Assembly: GCF_020497125.1 (NCBI RefSeq) | Contig: NC_059084.1 | Coordinates: forward strand, 31,402,203-31,466,202 | Source: Mauremys mutica | Lineage: Eukaryota; Chordata; Testudines; Geoemydidae | DNA: 64,000 nucleotides | Direction of reading: 5' to 3' | Shown here: positions 1 to 9,286 of the stretch, one piece after another | Numbering within the stretch: position 1 is the stretch's first letter | How the letters are laid out: each line of letters begins with the position of its first letter | Position numbers and translations under genes: made by a program | The notes under the pieces: model-generated | What the model saw: only the letters and a program-made list of their open reading frames with translations | Told to the model about the DNA's origin: nothing | Databases searched by the model: none

Positions 1-162
1 CCTGCTCTGTGAGAAATATTGTTAGCAATGATCTAATCAGGGTTTCAGTTACAGGTTTTCCTCTTATTTTGCTGTCACTGCCTCTCCCAGGGAGTTCCCC
101 AGCCATTGTGCCTCCTGGTCCCCTGGGGCCCCTCACACTGAGTGTGCTGTGTTTCCCTGCAG

Positions 163-249
163 CTCAATCACCCTGACCTGGTGGAGGGGCTCGTGCTCAT
201 CAATGTTGATCCATGTGCAAAAGGCTGGATGGACTGGGCAGCAGCCAAG
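163..249 (+). CDS. NDRG3: NDRG3 exon (LNHPDLVEG... segment)
   Basis: This 87-nt exon in phase 0 follows a TTTCCCTGCAG acceptor and precedes a GTGAGA donor. It encodes 29 residues beginning [17 protein letters not shown] and ending GWMDWAAAK. This is the segment after the nucleophile-elbow region of the NDR fold. It is the first exon in the window; the N-terminal half of the protein is coded further upstream. Confidence 0.95.
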
Positions 250-634
250 GTGAGACTCTTCTCTCTCTCTGTGCATGAGTGCTGCAGACCATACTGTACA
301 AGTTACTGAGACAGGCCCCTCAGGCTGAGTTCTCAAACGAAGCAACGATTGGTGATGCTTGACTAGGAGACCCTGGAATACTGCAAGTGATACTTGGTAT
401 TACCAGCCAGCTCAGAGTCACAGAAGGCCCTAGCATGGCCAGGCAGTTGGAACATTTATCTCAGATGTGCTGGTGAACTCCAGGGAGCTGTGTTCTGTAT
501 GCTTCTCTGGCAGGAGCCAACCGCTTCCAAAACTCTAGGGGCTCATTCCCCATACCTAAAGCTAGTTTGGCCTTTACAGTTTTTGTGTCATTTGTCACTA
601 AGTTTCACAGAGGAATTTGCATGAGATGTTTTTG
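250..634 (+). other. NDRG3 intron, 5' flank of the DIRS insertion
   Basis: This is intronic sequence between the GTGAGA donor and the left tip of the DIRS element. I see no conserved coding signal or recognisable repeat in it. It ends in a short T run (GATGTTTTTG) at the insertion point. Confidence 0.6.
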
Positions 635-815
635 TTCTTCTTCGAGTGATTGCTCCTATGCATTCCATTTAGGTGTGCGCGCCGTGCGTGCACGGCTCTC
701 CGGAACATTTTTACCCTAGCAACTCCGGCGGGCCGGCTGGGCGCCCCCTGGAGTGGCGCCGCTATGGCGCTGGATATATACCCCAGCCGGCCCGTCCGCT
801 CCTCAGTTCCTTCTT
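635..815 (+). repeat. DIRS left inverted terminal repeat with TATA-like promoter
   Basis: The left repeat begins TTCTTCTTCGAGTGATTGC and pairs, inverted, with 6579-6757. It holds a TATA-like GGATATATACCCC near 771-783 in GC-rich sequence, a likely promoter for the element's transcript. Its outer 40 bases (635-674) are exactly complementary to 6441-6480 in the internal complementary region. Confidence 0.88.
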
Positions 816-994
816 CCCGCCCGTGACGGCCAGTAGGAACAGTGGAGTGCTCTCTTACCTCCACAGCCCTAGCGTTCTCCATAGCTTTAGTGTACATAGT
901 TGTTAGTAGTTGTAGTTGTAAATATAGTTGTATAGTGTAGTATAGTAGGGAATTAGAGGGGTTAGCCCTCTTCTTCCGCTCCCGGTGCGGGCTT

Positions 995-3454
995 ATGCCT
1001 GGGGCACCGGGATTCAAGCCCTGCGCGGCTTGCCAGCGGCACATGCCGGTGAGTGACCCGCACGACTCCTGCCTCCGCTGCCTCGGGGAGTCGCACAGGA
1101 CTGACAAGTGCCCGATCTGCGTGGCCTTCAAACCCCGAACAAGGAAGGAGCAGGACTCTCGCCTCAAACAGCTGCTGATGGAGGCTTCGCTCCAGCCTCC
1201 GGCGCCAACTCCACCGGCGCCAAAGCCTTCCTCGGCTAGCAGCACACCGGCAGCACCGAGCCGCTCCGGTGCCGCGGAGGCCCCTCGACACCCGGCACCG
1301 AAGTCCCGGCACCGCTCCCTCTCCCCAGGAAGGAAGCATAAGGCGCCGAAGACGGCCTCTGCAAAGCAGCCGCAGAGACCGTTAGCCCAGCCGCCTCCGA
1401 CAAAAACGGTTCAGGCTGAGGCAGTGCACAGGCAGTGCACCGTGCCGTCGACTCCGGCGCCGCAAGGGCCGTCGAGTCCGGCACCCCCCAGCTCCCCGGT
1501 ACCCACCGAGGAGGAGCTGCGGATCCCGTCCACGCCTGAGGCGTTTGCGATGGCGAGGGAGCTGATCGAGCTCGCAGAAGCTCCGAGCCTCCGGCCCCCG
1601 GCACCGCCGGTGCGGGCGCTTAAGTCAATGGGCAAACCGCTGATAATGCGGCCTCCTTCCCCGGACGAGCAAGACGGTCGGCGCTCCAGGATTCGGTCTC
1701 GATCCCGGTCCCACTCTCGGAGACGGTCGCCGCCGCGCCGGTCCCGATCCCGAAGACTGTCAACATCGCGACGCCGCTCCCCGTCTCGGCACCGGTCGCA
1801 GTCCCGGCACCGCTCTCAATCGCGGTACCGGTCGCACTCCCGGCAACGGTCCCGGTCCCGGTCACCGAGTCACCGGCACCGCAGGAGGTCCGGTTCCAAG
1901 GATCGCTTTCGGCACCGAGACTCCCGGAGCCACTCGCGCCGCCGCCGCTCACGCTCGAGGTCAAGCTCCCGGCGCCGCCGGTCGAGCTCCCGGTACCACG
2001 CCACGCGCAGGTCCTGCTCCCCGATTAGGTCACGCAATGACCGGCACCGACCTTCGGCACCGGCAAGACACTTGACGCCGGCATCGGTCGCCCGCTCGGG
2101 GATCGCCACAGCTCCTCCCTGGCCTTCGCGTGAACCCTCCATTGCTTCCCCTGAGGGCAGTGCAGTGGACTTCAGGGCAGAGTCTCATGGACGGGACCAT
2201 GGACCCCAACACTGGGGATATTGGGTTCCCTGGGCCCAACACGAACAAGGGCCTCCCCTTCCACCGAGGCAGGCGGGTACGGAGCGTTCGGTGCCGGAGA
2301 CCACAGTCAGCAGGCTCCCCCCGTCTCCAACGGGAAAGACCACCTCGCCTCAAGGCCCGGCGTTAGGGCAGGAGGCAGTGGCGGCTGATCGCCCAAGGGC
2401 AGACCAGACATCGGACGAGGTACTGCCAGGACACTCCTCGTCCTCCTCACCTGACGAGGCGGTGGCGGGGGCATCACCATCCGAACCCCCGCCTATTGAC
2501 CTGAAAGCACACCAGGACCTTCTCCGACGTGTAGCGAAGGCCATTAACCTGCCTATTGAGGAGGTCCAAGAGGTCGATGACCCAGTCACCGATGTCGTGG
2601 GAGCGGAGGCCCCCGTGAGAGTAGCACTGCCATTTATCCGCACGATACAGCGGAATAATGCTACCATCTGGCAGTCGCCCTCCTCAGTCCCCCCCACGGC
2701 GCAAGGGGTGGAGAGGAAATATTCCGTCCCGCCCAAGGGGTACGAATATCTCTACGTGCACCCAACCCCGGACTCTCTGGTGGTCCAATCGGTGAACGAC
2801 CGGGAGAGGCACGGGCAGCCAGCCGCTGTGCCAAAATCTAAGGAGTCGCGGCGCATGGACCTCTTGGGGCGAAAAATCTATTCAGCGGGTGGCCTTCAGC
2901 TCTGCATAGCGAACCAAATGGCGCTCCTTTCCCGGTACACCTTTAACATCTTGGGGTGCCTGGGAAAATTTTCGGAGCTGACCCCACAGGACTCCCGCCG
3001 GGAATTCTCGGCGCTCCTGGACGAGGGCAAGACGGCCTCCCGGACCCTAATTCGGGCAGCCTTGGACTCCGCTGACTCAGGAGCCAGAACTATGGCTTCC
3101 GGAATAACCATGCGGCGCATTGCGTGGCTGCAATCCTCCACCTTGCCCCCGGAGGTGCAATACACCCTCCAGGACCTCCCGTTCGATACACAGGGTCTCT
3201 TCTCAGAAAAGACGGACTCGAGAATTCAGACCCTGAAGGATGGGAGGATTGCTATCCGGACTCTGGGCATGCACACGCCGGCCACCCAGAGACGGCCTTT
3301 CCGGCAGCAGCCCTACTGGCCCTTCACCCAGGCCAGGTCTAGGCCATTTAACAATCGCCGGACGGCCCCCTACCGCCGCAGGCCGTCGGGGGGTAGACGT
3401 AACCAGACCCAAGGCCCCTCCAAGGCCCCTCAAGGCCCGAAACCGGCCTTTTGA
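995..3454 (+). CDS. DIRS ORF1: Gag-like protein with Cys-rich N-terminus and SR-rich domain
   Basis: This is an intact 819-codon ORF. Residues about 9-42 carry paired cysteines (CAAC, CLRC, CPIC) typical of a zinc-binding fold in DIRS Gag-like proteins. A Pro/Ala-rich linker follows. Residues about 228-350 form a dense Arg/Ser domain of SR, RSRS, HRSQSRYRS and SRRRR units like that of SR splicing factors. The C-terminal half is a globular region followed by an Arg-rich tail (residues about 770-819). The first ATG lies 360 nt inside the element after the GC-rich leader. Such proteins are presumed to bind element RNA, but no function was shown from sequence. The coding sequence is unbroken, unlike the RT region that follows. 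Confidence 0.82.
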   Translation: MPGAPGFKPCAACQRHMPVSDPHDSCLRCLGESHRTDKCPICVAFKPRTRKEQDSRLKQLLMEASLQPPAPTPPAPKPSSASSTPAAPSRSGAAEAPRHPAPKSRHRSLSPGRKHKAPKTASAKQPQRPLAQPPPTKTVQAEAVHRQCTVPSTPAPQGPSSPAPPSSPVPTEEELRIPSTPEAFAMARELIELAEAPSLRPPAPPVRALKSMGKPLIMRPPSPDEQDGRRSRIRSRSRSHSRRRSPPRRSRSRRLSTSRRRSPSRHRSQSRHRSQSRYRSHSRQRSRSRSPSHRHRRRSGSKDRFRHRDSRSHSRRRRSRSRSSSRRRRSSSRYHATRRSCSPIRSRNDRHRPSAPARHLTPASVARSGIATAPPWPSREPSIASPEGSAVDFRAESHGRDHGPQHWGYWVPWAQHEQGPPLPPRQAGTERSVPETTVSRLPPSPTGKTTSPQGPALGQEAVAADRPRADQTSDEVLPGHSSSSSPDEAVAGASPSEPPPIDLKAHQDLLRRVAKAINLPIEEVQEVDDPVTDVVGAEAPVRVALPFIRTIQRNNATIWQSPSSVPPTAQGVERKYSVPPKGYEYLYVHPTPDSLVVQSVNDRERHGQPAAVPKSKESRRMDLLGRKIYSAGGLQLCIANQMALLSRYTFNILGCLGKFSELTPQDSRREFSALLDEGKTASRTLIRAALDSADSGARTMASGITMRRIAWLQSSTLPPEVQYTLQDLPFDTQGLFSEKTDSRIQTLKDGRIAIRTLGMHTPATQRRPFRQQPYWPFTQARSRPFNNRRTAPYRRRPSGGRRNQTQGPSKAPQGPKPAF

Positions 3455-5375
3455 TGGGACGCCCGAGGACGGCCCACCACTCTCCCCCCAGGATCCATCC
3501 CTATTATTTTCAAATCGCCTTTCCCACTTCCTCCAGGCGTGGTGCTCCATAACATCCGACAGCTGGGTCCTCAACACCGTCCAGCACGGCTACCGCCTGC
3601 AGTTTGTTTCGTCCCCTCCCTCCCACCCACCTTCCCCGTCCCTCTTCAGGGACCCCTCTCACGAGCAAGTCCTCTTACAGGAGGTCGAGACTCTGTTGAG
3701 CGTGGGTGCTATAGAGGAGGTGCCTCGCAGCAGGCGGGGCAGGGGATTCTATTCCAGATACTTTCTCATCCCCAAGGCGAAAGGAGGCCTTCGTCCCATC
3801 TTAGACCTCCGGGAGCTCAACAGACACCTGTGCAAGCTCAGGTTTCGTATGGTGACCTTGGGGACCATTATTCCTTCCTTGGATCCGGGAGACTGGTTTG
3901 CCGCCCTCGACATGAAGGATGCATACTTTCATGTGGCAATTTACCCCCCCTCCCCACAGACGCTACCTGCGTCAACGGAGCTCACTACCAGTTTGCGGTA
4001 CTACCCTTTGGCCTCTCCACCGCACCGAGAGTGTTCACCAAGTGTATGGCGGTTGTGGCCGCAGCCCTCCGCCGTCGTCGAATTCATGTGTACCCGTATC
4101 TCGACGACTGGCTGATTCGCGGTCGCTCCCAAGAGCTGGTAGCGGCTCAGGTGACCGAGATTCTGCATCTGTTCCGGTCTCTAGGCCTGCTTATCAATGC
4201 CGAGAAGTCCAGCTTAATTCCAGCACAAAGGGTGGAGTTCATAGGAGCGGTCCTCGACTCCAATTTGGCCAGAGCCTGCCTACCTCGTCCTCGGCACGAG
4301 ACGATGGTCTCGTTCATACGGACACTGCAGGCCTTCCCTACAACAACGGTGCGATCCTGCCTGCGCCTGCTGGGTCACATGGCAGCGTGCACGTTTGTGA
4401 CCGCGCACGCAAGGCTGCGACTTCGCCCGTTCCAAATGTGGCTGGCATCGGTGTACCGCCCCCATCGCGACCCCATAGACATGGTGGTGACGGTTGCAAA
4501 GCCCACTCTCCAGACGCTCACCTGGTGGCTGGATCCGGAGATTGTCTGCGCAGGGGTCCCATTCCGCCCTCCTCGCCCGTCTGTCACCCTGACCACAGAC
4601 GCCTCGGCGCTTGGATGGGGTGCTCACATAGGAGACCTACACACCCAGGGTCTCTGGTCAGCCCAGGAGCTCTCCCTCCACATCAACGTCCGGGAGCTGA
4701 GAGCGATCCGTTTGGCGTGTCTCGCCTTTCGGTCCCACCTCCAGGATCGCTGTGTAGCGGTGTACACAGACAACACCACAGCAATGTTCTATGTGAACAA
4801 GCAGGGCGTAGCCCGATCCTCCCCGCTTTGCAAGGAAGCGATGCTCCTATGGGATCTTTGCGTGACCCACTCGATTCGCCTAGAAGCGTTTTTTTCTGCC
4901 AGGGGTGCAGAACACGTTGGCCGACCATCTGAGCAGGTCCTTCGCCTCCCACGAGTGGTCCCTTCGCCCAGATGTGGCTTACACAATCTTCCAGAGGTGG
5001 GGGTTTCCCCAGATAGACCTGTTTGCCTCTAGAGCCAACAGGAAGTGCCACAGGTTCTGCTCGTACCAGGGTCAAGCTCCGGGCTCCCTCTCCAATGCGT
5101 TCCTCCTGCCATGGACGGATCCCCTCCTCTACATGTTCCCCCCGTTTCCGCTCGTACACCGGGTGTTACTCAAACTTCGGAGGGACAGGGCCCGCGTAAT
5201 ACTTGTCGCTCCGGCCTGGCCGAGACAGCACTGGTACACCTTGCTGCTCGAGTTGTCAGTTCGGGATCCCATTCCCCTTCCGTTATGGCCGGACCTCATC
5301 ACTCAGGACCTCGGCAGGCTTTGTCACCCGAACCTGCAGTCGCTGCATCTTACAGCTTGGTTCCTGAGTGGCTGA
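3450..5375 (+). pseudogene. DIRS reverse transcriptase/RNase H, frameshifted
   Basis: RT begins in frame 3 (YFLIPKAKGGLRPILDLREL, then DMKDAYFHVAI). At a C-rich tract near 3945-3975 it passes through frame 1 into frame 2, where FGLSTAPRVFTK and the catalytic YLDD (4097-4108) lie. RNase H follows, with TTDASALGWG and YTDNTTAMFYVN motifs (4590-4800). Near 4900 the frame changes again, and the part from LADHLSRS to the stop at 5375 is in frame 3. The C-terminal tail (WSLRPDVAYTIFQRWGFPQID, a conserved DIRS region) overlaps the start of the recombinase ORF, which is usual in this order. At least three frame changes make this copy inactive unless they are sequencing errors. The domain order RT, RNase H, recombinase is what I see directly. 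Confidence 0.88.
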
Positions 5376-6424
5376 CCAACGCAGAAAGGGGTTGTTTGTT
5401 GGCGGTGCAACAAGTTCTGCTCGAAAGTAGAAAGCCTTCGACGCGCTCTACCTACCTCGCGAAGTGGAAACGCTTCGCGATCTGGTGCGACCAACGAGAT
5501 CTTAACCCATTCTTGGTCCCCATCCCGACCATCCTCGACTACCTCTGGTACCTGAAAGGTCAAGGTCTCGCGATCTCTTCCCTGAAGGTGCACCTGGCGG
5601 CTCTGTCGGCCTTTCGGCCCGCCATAGGAGGCCGGTCCGTCTTCTCTAACCCGATGGTTGCCCGCTTCCTTAAAGGTCTAGACCGCCTGTACCTGCCAGT
5701 ACGTCATCCTACTCCAACTTGGGATTTAAACCTGGTTCTGGCTCAGATGATGAGACCACCCTTCGAGCCCCTGGCCACGTGCTCTCTGCTTCATCTCACC
5801 TGGAAGACGGCCTTCCTCGTGGCAATCACATCCGCCAGACGAGTCTCGGAACTCCGCGCCCTGACGGCCGGTCCCCCGTATACCGTCTTCCATGGGGACA
5901 AGGTGCAGCTTCGACCGCACCCGGCCTTCCTCCCCAAGGTGGTGTCGGCCTTCCACCTCAACCAAGAGATCTTCCTCCCGGTCTTCTTCCCGAAGCCGCA
6001 CGCCTCACCTCGTGAGCAGCAGCTCCACACCCTGGACGTCCGCAGGGCCCTCGCTTTTTACATCGACCGGACGAAGCCCTTCCGGCGTTCGACCCAGCTA
6101 TTTGTGGCGATTGCTGATCGCATGAAAGGCGAGCCGGTCTCCTCGCAGCAGATTTCATCCTGGGTGACGTCATGTATACGAACGTGCTACGAGCTTGCTC
6201 GCGTCCCCCCATGCCGACTCACCGCACACTCGACGAGGGTGCACGCCTCGTCAGCCGCCTTCCTGGCCCATGTCCCCATCCAGGACATCTGTAGAGCGGC
6301 CACCTGGTCTTCTGTACACACCTTCGCTTCCCACTACGCGTTGGTGCAACAGTCTCGAGACGATGCAGCCTTCGGCTCAGCAGTCCTACACTCGGCCACG
6401 TCTCACTCCGACCCCACCGCCTAG
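5045..6424 (+). CDS. DIRS tyrosine recombinase
   Basis: This is an open 459-codon frame. The first part of it is likely a shadow of the overlapping RT tail; the recombinase proper begins near residue 100 (VPEWLTNAERG). Core-binding motifs include KPSTRSTYLAKWKRF. Catalytic residues are visible in the expected order: Arg in ARRVSEL (about residue 266), His-x-x-Arg in AHSTR (H395, R398), Trp in ATWSS, and Tyr in SHYAL (Y431). Family enzymes join the circular cDNA to the target without duplicating it. All key residues are kept, so this protein could still be made even though the RT frame is broken. The ORF ends just before the internal complementary region. Confidence 0.88.
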   Translation: MPQVLLVPGSSSGLPLQCVPPAMDGSPPLHVPPVSARTPGVTQTSEGQGPRNTCRSGLAETALVHLAARVVSSGSHSPSVMAGPHHSGPRQALSPEPAVAASYSLVPEWLTNAERGCLLAVQQVLLESRKPSTRSTYLAKWKRFAIWCDQRDLNPFLVPIPTILDYLWYLKGQGLAISSLKVHLAALSAFRPAIGGRSVFSNPMVARFLKGLDRLYLPVRHPTPTWDLNLVLAQMMRPPFEPLATCSLLHLTWKTAFLVAITSARRVSELRALTAGPPYTVFHGDKVQLRPHPAFLPKVVSAFHLNQEIFLPVFFPKPHASPREQQLHTLDVRRALAFYIDRTKPFRRSTQLFVAIADRMKGEPVSSQQISSWVTSCIRTCYELARVPPCRLTAHSTRVHASSAAFLAHVPIQDICRAATWSSVHTFASHYALVQQSRDDAAFGSAVLHSATSHSDPTA

Positions 6425-6440
6425 GTAAGGCTTGGGAATC

Positions 6441-6540
6441 ACCTAAATGGAATGCATAGGAGCAATCACTCGAAGAAGAAAAGACGGTTACTCACCGTAG
6501 TAACTGTTGTTCTTCGAGATGTGTTGCTCCTATCCATTCC
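6441..6540 (+). repeat. DIRS internal complementary region (circle-junction template)
   Basis: Bases 6441-6480 are the exact reverse complement of the left outer edge 635-674. Bases 6481-6540 are the exact reverse complement of the right outer edge 6727-6786. The two edges therefore lie joined head to tail, as they would in a circular form. In the DIRS model this region lets the missing end be copied and a circle formed. The match also fixes both element tips to the base. Confidence 0.9.
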
Positions 6541-6578
6541 AGACCCGCCCTCCTTCCCCACTGTCGGAGTAGCCGGCA

Positions 6579-6786
6579 AGAAGGAACTGAGGAGCGGACG
6601 GGCCGGCTGGGGTATATATCCAGCGCCATAGCGGCGCCACTCCAGGGGGCGCCCAGCCGGCCCGCCGGAGTTGCTAGGGTAAAAATGTTCCGGAGAGCCG
6701 TGCACGCGCGGCGCGCACACCTAAATGGAATGGATAGGAGCAACACATCTCGAAGAACAACAGTTACTACGGTGAGTAACCGTCTT
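6579..6786 (+). repeat. DIRS right inverted terminal repeat with 29-bp extension
   Basis: This is the inverted copy of the left repeat, including the TATA-like block on the opposite strand (near 6611-6622), plus about 29 bp at the outer tip that the left repeat lacks. The tip ends CGTCTT, 11 bp before the NDRG3 exon. It contains a consensus-like donor GGTGAGTAAC on the + strand at 6771-6780. Confidence 0.88.
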
Positions 6787-6797
6787 TTACTTTTCAG

Positions 6798-6854
6798 TTT
6801 TCAGGCTGGACGACCAACATAGTGGACATTGTCTTGGCTCACCATTTTGGTCAT
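6798..6854 (+). CDS. NDRG3: NDRG3 exon (FSGWTTNIVD... segment)
   Basis: This is a 57-nt phase-0 exon encoding FSGWTTNIVDIVLAHHFGH, followed by a GTAAGT donor. The acceptor is TTTTACTTTTCAG, and a second TTTTCAG follows at once, but use of the second AG (6804) would shift the frame by 7 nt. The DIRS right tip lies only 11 bp upstream, so the branch point and most of the pyrimidine tract must be inside the transposon. Phe and Trp at positions 1 and 4 differ from the Leu residues I expect there. Confidence 0.92.
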
Positions 6855-7906
6855 GTAAGTAAACTGCAGGCTGCAGAGTTGACAACACAAAGCAAGGTGT
6901 GGGCCTTATGCTTTGTACTCAGCTGACCTTCAGATCTTGAGATCTCTCTGTGCCAAACAAGGGTTGCCACAGATGGTGCCAGGTTCTCTGCTGGGCAACT
7001 CTGCAGCCGGGACTTTGTACCTTTAGCGGCATTCATGCACATCCTATCACCTGCCCTGCCCACTCACTCCATTCTCAGCATCAGGCAAGGCAGTAAAATG
7101 TGAATGAAATCCACTGTCTCCTGCAAGAGAGCTGATTTCCTAAACTACCCCATCCCCTGCCTGCACCTAGGAAAGGAATGGTAGGGTCGTGTGGCATATG
7201 ACGATGCCAGTCTCTCAACTCTGATGCCATCCAGGCATTTAGAGGGTCTCTGAGAAGCAGCAGTTTCTAATAGTCAGCAATGCAAACTCACATCTTAAAA
7301 AAAATAAAAAATAAAAAAAAAAAGACTCTTTTCTCACAGCTCCCTTTGCTCTATGGTCCCAGTGCAGAGCAGATCTCCACTGGCTTCTGGGGAAAAGCCA
7401 GCAACAAAGGAAGCTGTCTATGCTCTTCACCATAAACTCTTATATTTCCTGGGAGCTTATCTAGGGAACAGCTCTGAATTTGGGCAGAACTCGGAAAATG
7501 TTTGAGCCCATCCCTTGCACGGCCGTGTGCAGTGTTTTTTTCAGCAATGCAGTAATCTGGGTGAGTTCTTTATAGACAAACTCACTCTTTTATGGTAAAC
7601 GGGTTTTCCAGGCCAGTATGTTCCAACAGAGGCCTTTTGTTTGCAAACTTCTTTCCTGGTTCTGGTTTTCGAAAGCAACCCTTCTGCTCCAAGTGCTACC
7701 ACTTAGCAGCTGTTCCTCTGCTTCCTTTTGCTATCACTACTACTTAGCTTTGAATCCTGCCCTGAATTCCCCCACTGGTTAAAAGGTCTGAGGAATTTAC
7801 ATGAGTGTCTCCAGAAAAGGGTTCTGTTGGTGGAGTTACAGATGTTCCCAGCTGCTATAGACAGAGGGTGTGAGTGGCAAGCAAGCCTGCAAACATTGCT
7901 TTCCTG

Positions 7907-8027
7907 TAGGGTGACCAGACAGCAAGTGTGAAAAAACTGGACAGGGTGGGGGTAATAGGAGCCTATATAAGAAAAAGACCCAAAAATCGGGACTGTCCCT
8001 ATAAAATCGGGACATCTGGTCACCCTA
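7907..8027 (+). mobile_element. 121-bp hAT-like MITE with perfect 8-bp target duplication
   Basis: The ends TAGGGTGACCAGA and TCTGGTCACCCTA form a perfect 13-bp terminal inverted repeat. Both flanks carry CTTTCCTG (7899-7906 and 8028-8035). An 8-bp duplication fits the hAT superfamily. There is no coding capacity. The interior also has inverted blocks around ATCGGGAC. Confidence 0.85.
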
Positions 8028-9286
8028 CTTTCCTGCCTTTCCTGGGCTTGTCAAATCCACACAGGGTCAGACATTTTGTTGACCCAACAATTAAGCTTCT
8101 CCCAGTCCCCGCAGACCCTGGTCTGTCCGTGGAAACTAGTGCAGTGGGAACCTGGTGTGTGTTTGTCCTGACCCTCCTCCATATTTACACAATGCAGCTG
8201 GTAAGAGGGGACCAGCAGGTTCCTTTGTGTTCAGTCTAGAGACATTTTGGTTGCTATGAGAGTTGTGGGGACAGTAGGACAGTGTGTCCAGCCACATACC
8301 AAGGCACTAACCTGCCCTACTTCCCCGTCAAGCTCTTCCTTTTGACTCAGGGGCAGCAGGGCAAGGGCCACATCCTGCTGAGCCATTCCCAAACTAGTTG
8401 TAGTCGCAGAAGAGGGGAAAAACAGATCCACGCTTCTTGGAAACAATGATTCTGTCTAGAGGCTGACTAGTTCAAGGTAATTTCATACCAGTTTCTCTCT
8501 TTCCAGCCATGGCTGGCTTTCTCTCAGTCAGGACCTTCCACAGAAGTACAAAGTGATGCTTCCTCTTGTCTTCCTAGGCGAAAGAGCTTTGCCTAAATAG
8601 GCTTTTCACTTATATTCAGTTCCTGGAGACTTCAGCCCCCTTGGCAAAGGACCCATCTGTCCCAGCTTGCAAGAGCTCTGGCCCTTGTGTCTGTCTAGTG
8701 ATGGCTTCTCCTCTCTCCTTATATCTTCCCAAAGTCCCTATTTTGCCCCCAGACTCAGGATGACCTCACGCTGTTTTTCCATTCCTGTGGGCTTCCCATC
8801 CCCCTGCTGATTTGTATGTAAATGGGGCTGCCACATTTTGATTCCACCATGCCTAAATTACACAGGACACAGCCTTCCCTCCTATCTGGGAAAAATCCTG
8901 TTCTCTCCCTTTGTTTGGTCACAGACTTTAAAGCATAATATTAGTGAGGCTCAGTAATTCCTCGTCTGATCTTAATGCGGACCTTTCACAAGAGTATTAA
9001 TCACCACCGGGTGACCAGTTCACGTATGATACCTTCCGCTCCCCTTCGACACAGGCTGTGACAGCAGTGAGTTGGGTGTAGTGAATATGTCAGGCCTGGC
9101 ACGAATTGCTGGCACACAGGAGCGAATGCCTAGTGGGTCTCTGTCACAACAACCAAACCTCTCACATCTGTAAGTCACTATTTAGTGTATGCTCTGCTCT
9201 CCCCGCTTCACCTCCTCATGTCCGCTCCTCACACTCCCACATTGCTCCTTTCTCTCCCCCTCCCCCTACAATCATATCACACAGTC

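Larger units (their letters stand above)
635..6786 (+). mobile_element. DIRS-type tyrosine-recombinase retrotransposon, nearly full length
   Basis: The element is 6.15 kb in the same orientation as NDRG3. It has inverted terminal repeats of about 170-180 bp, a zinc-motif and SR-rich Gag-like ORF, a reverse transcriptase/RNase H region, a tyrosine recombinase ORF and an internal complementary region. The right terminal repeat runs about 29 bp past the left one. That extension and the internal complementary region are hallmarks of the DIRS order, which integrates a circular intermediate by recombinase and makes no target-site duplication. No target duplication is seen here: the flanks are T-rich (GATGTTTTTG on the left, TTACTTTTCAG on the right). 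The RT region carries frameshifts, so this copy is probably not autonomous, but ORF1 and the recombinase are open. A deleted relative sits at 23192-25706. Confidence 0.93.

Noticed and set aside
598..1245. 215-codon minus-strand ORF at the DIRS left end
   Set aside because: It is a shadow of the GC-rich inverted repeat and ORF1 start, with no family-like motif.
1620..1964. Gly/Ser/Thr-rich minus-strand frame opposite the SR region
   Set aside because: It is the antisense of the Arg-Ser codons and has no independent support.
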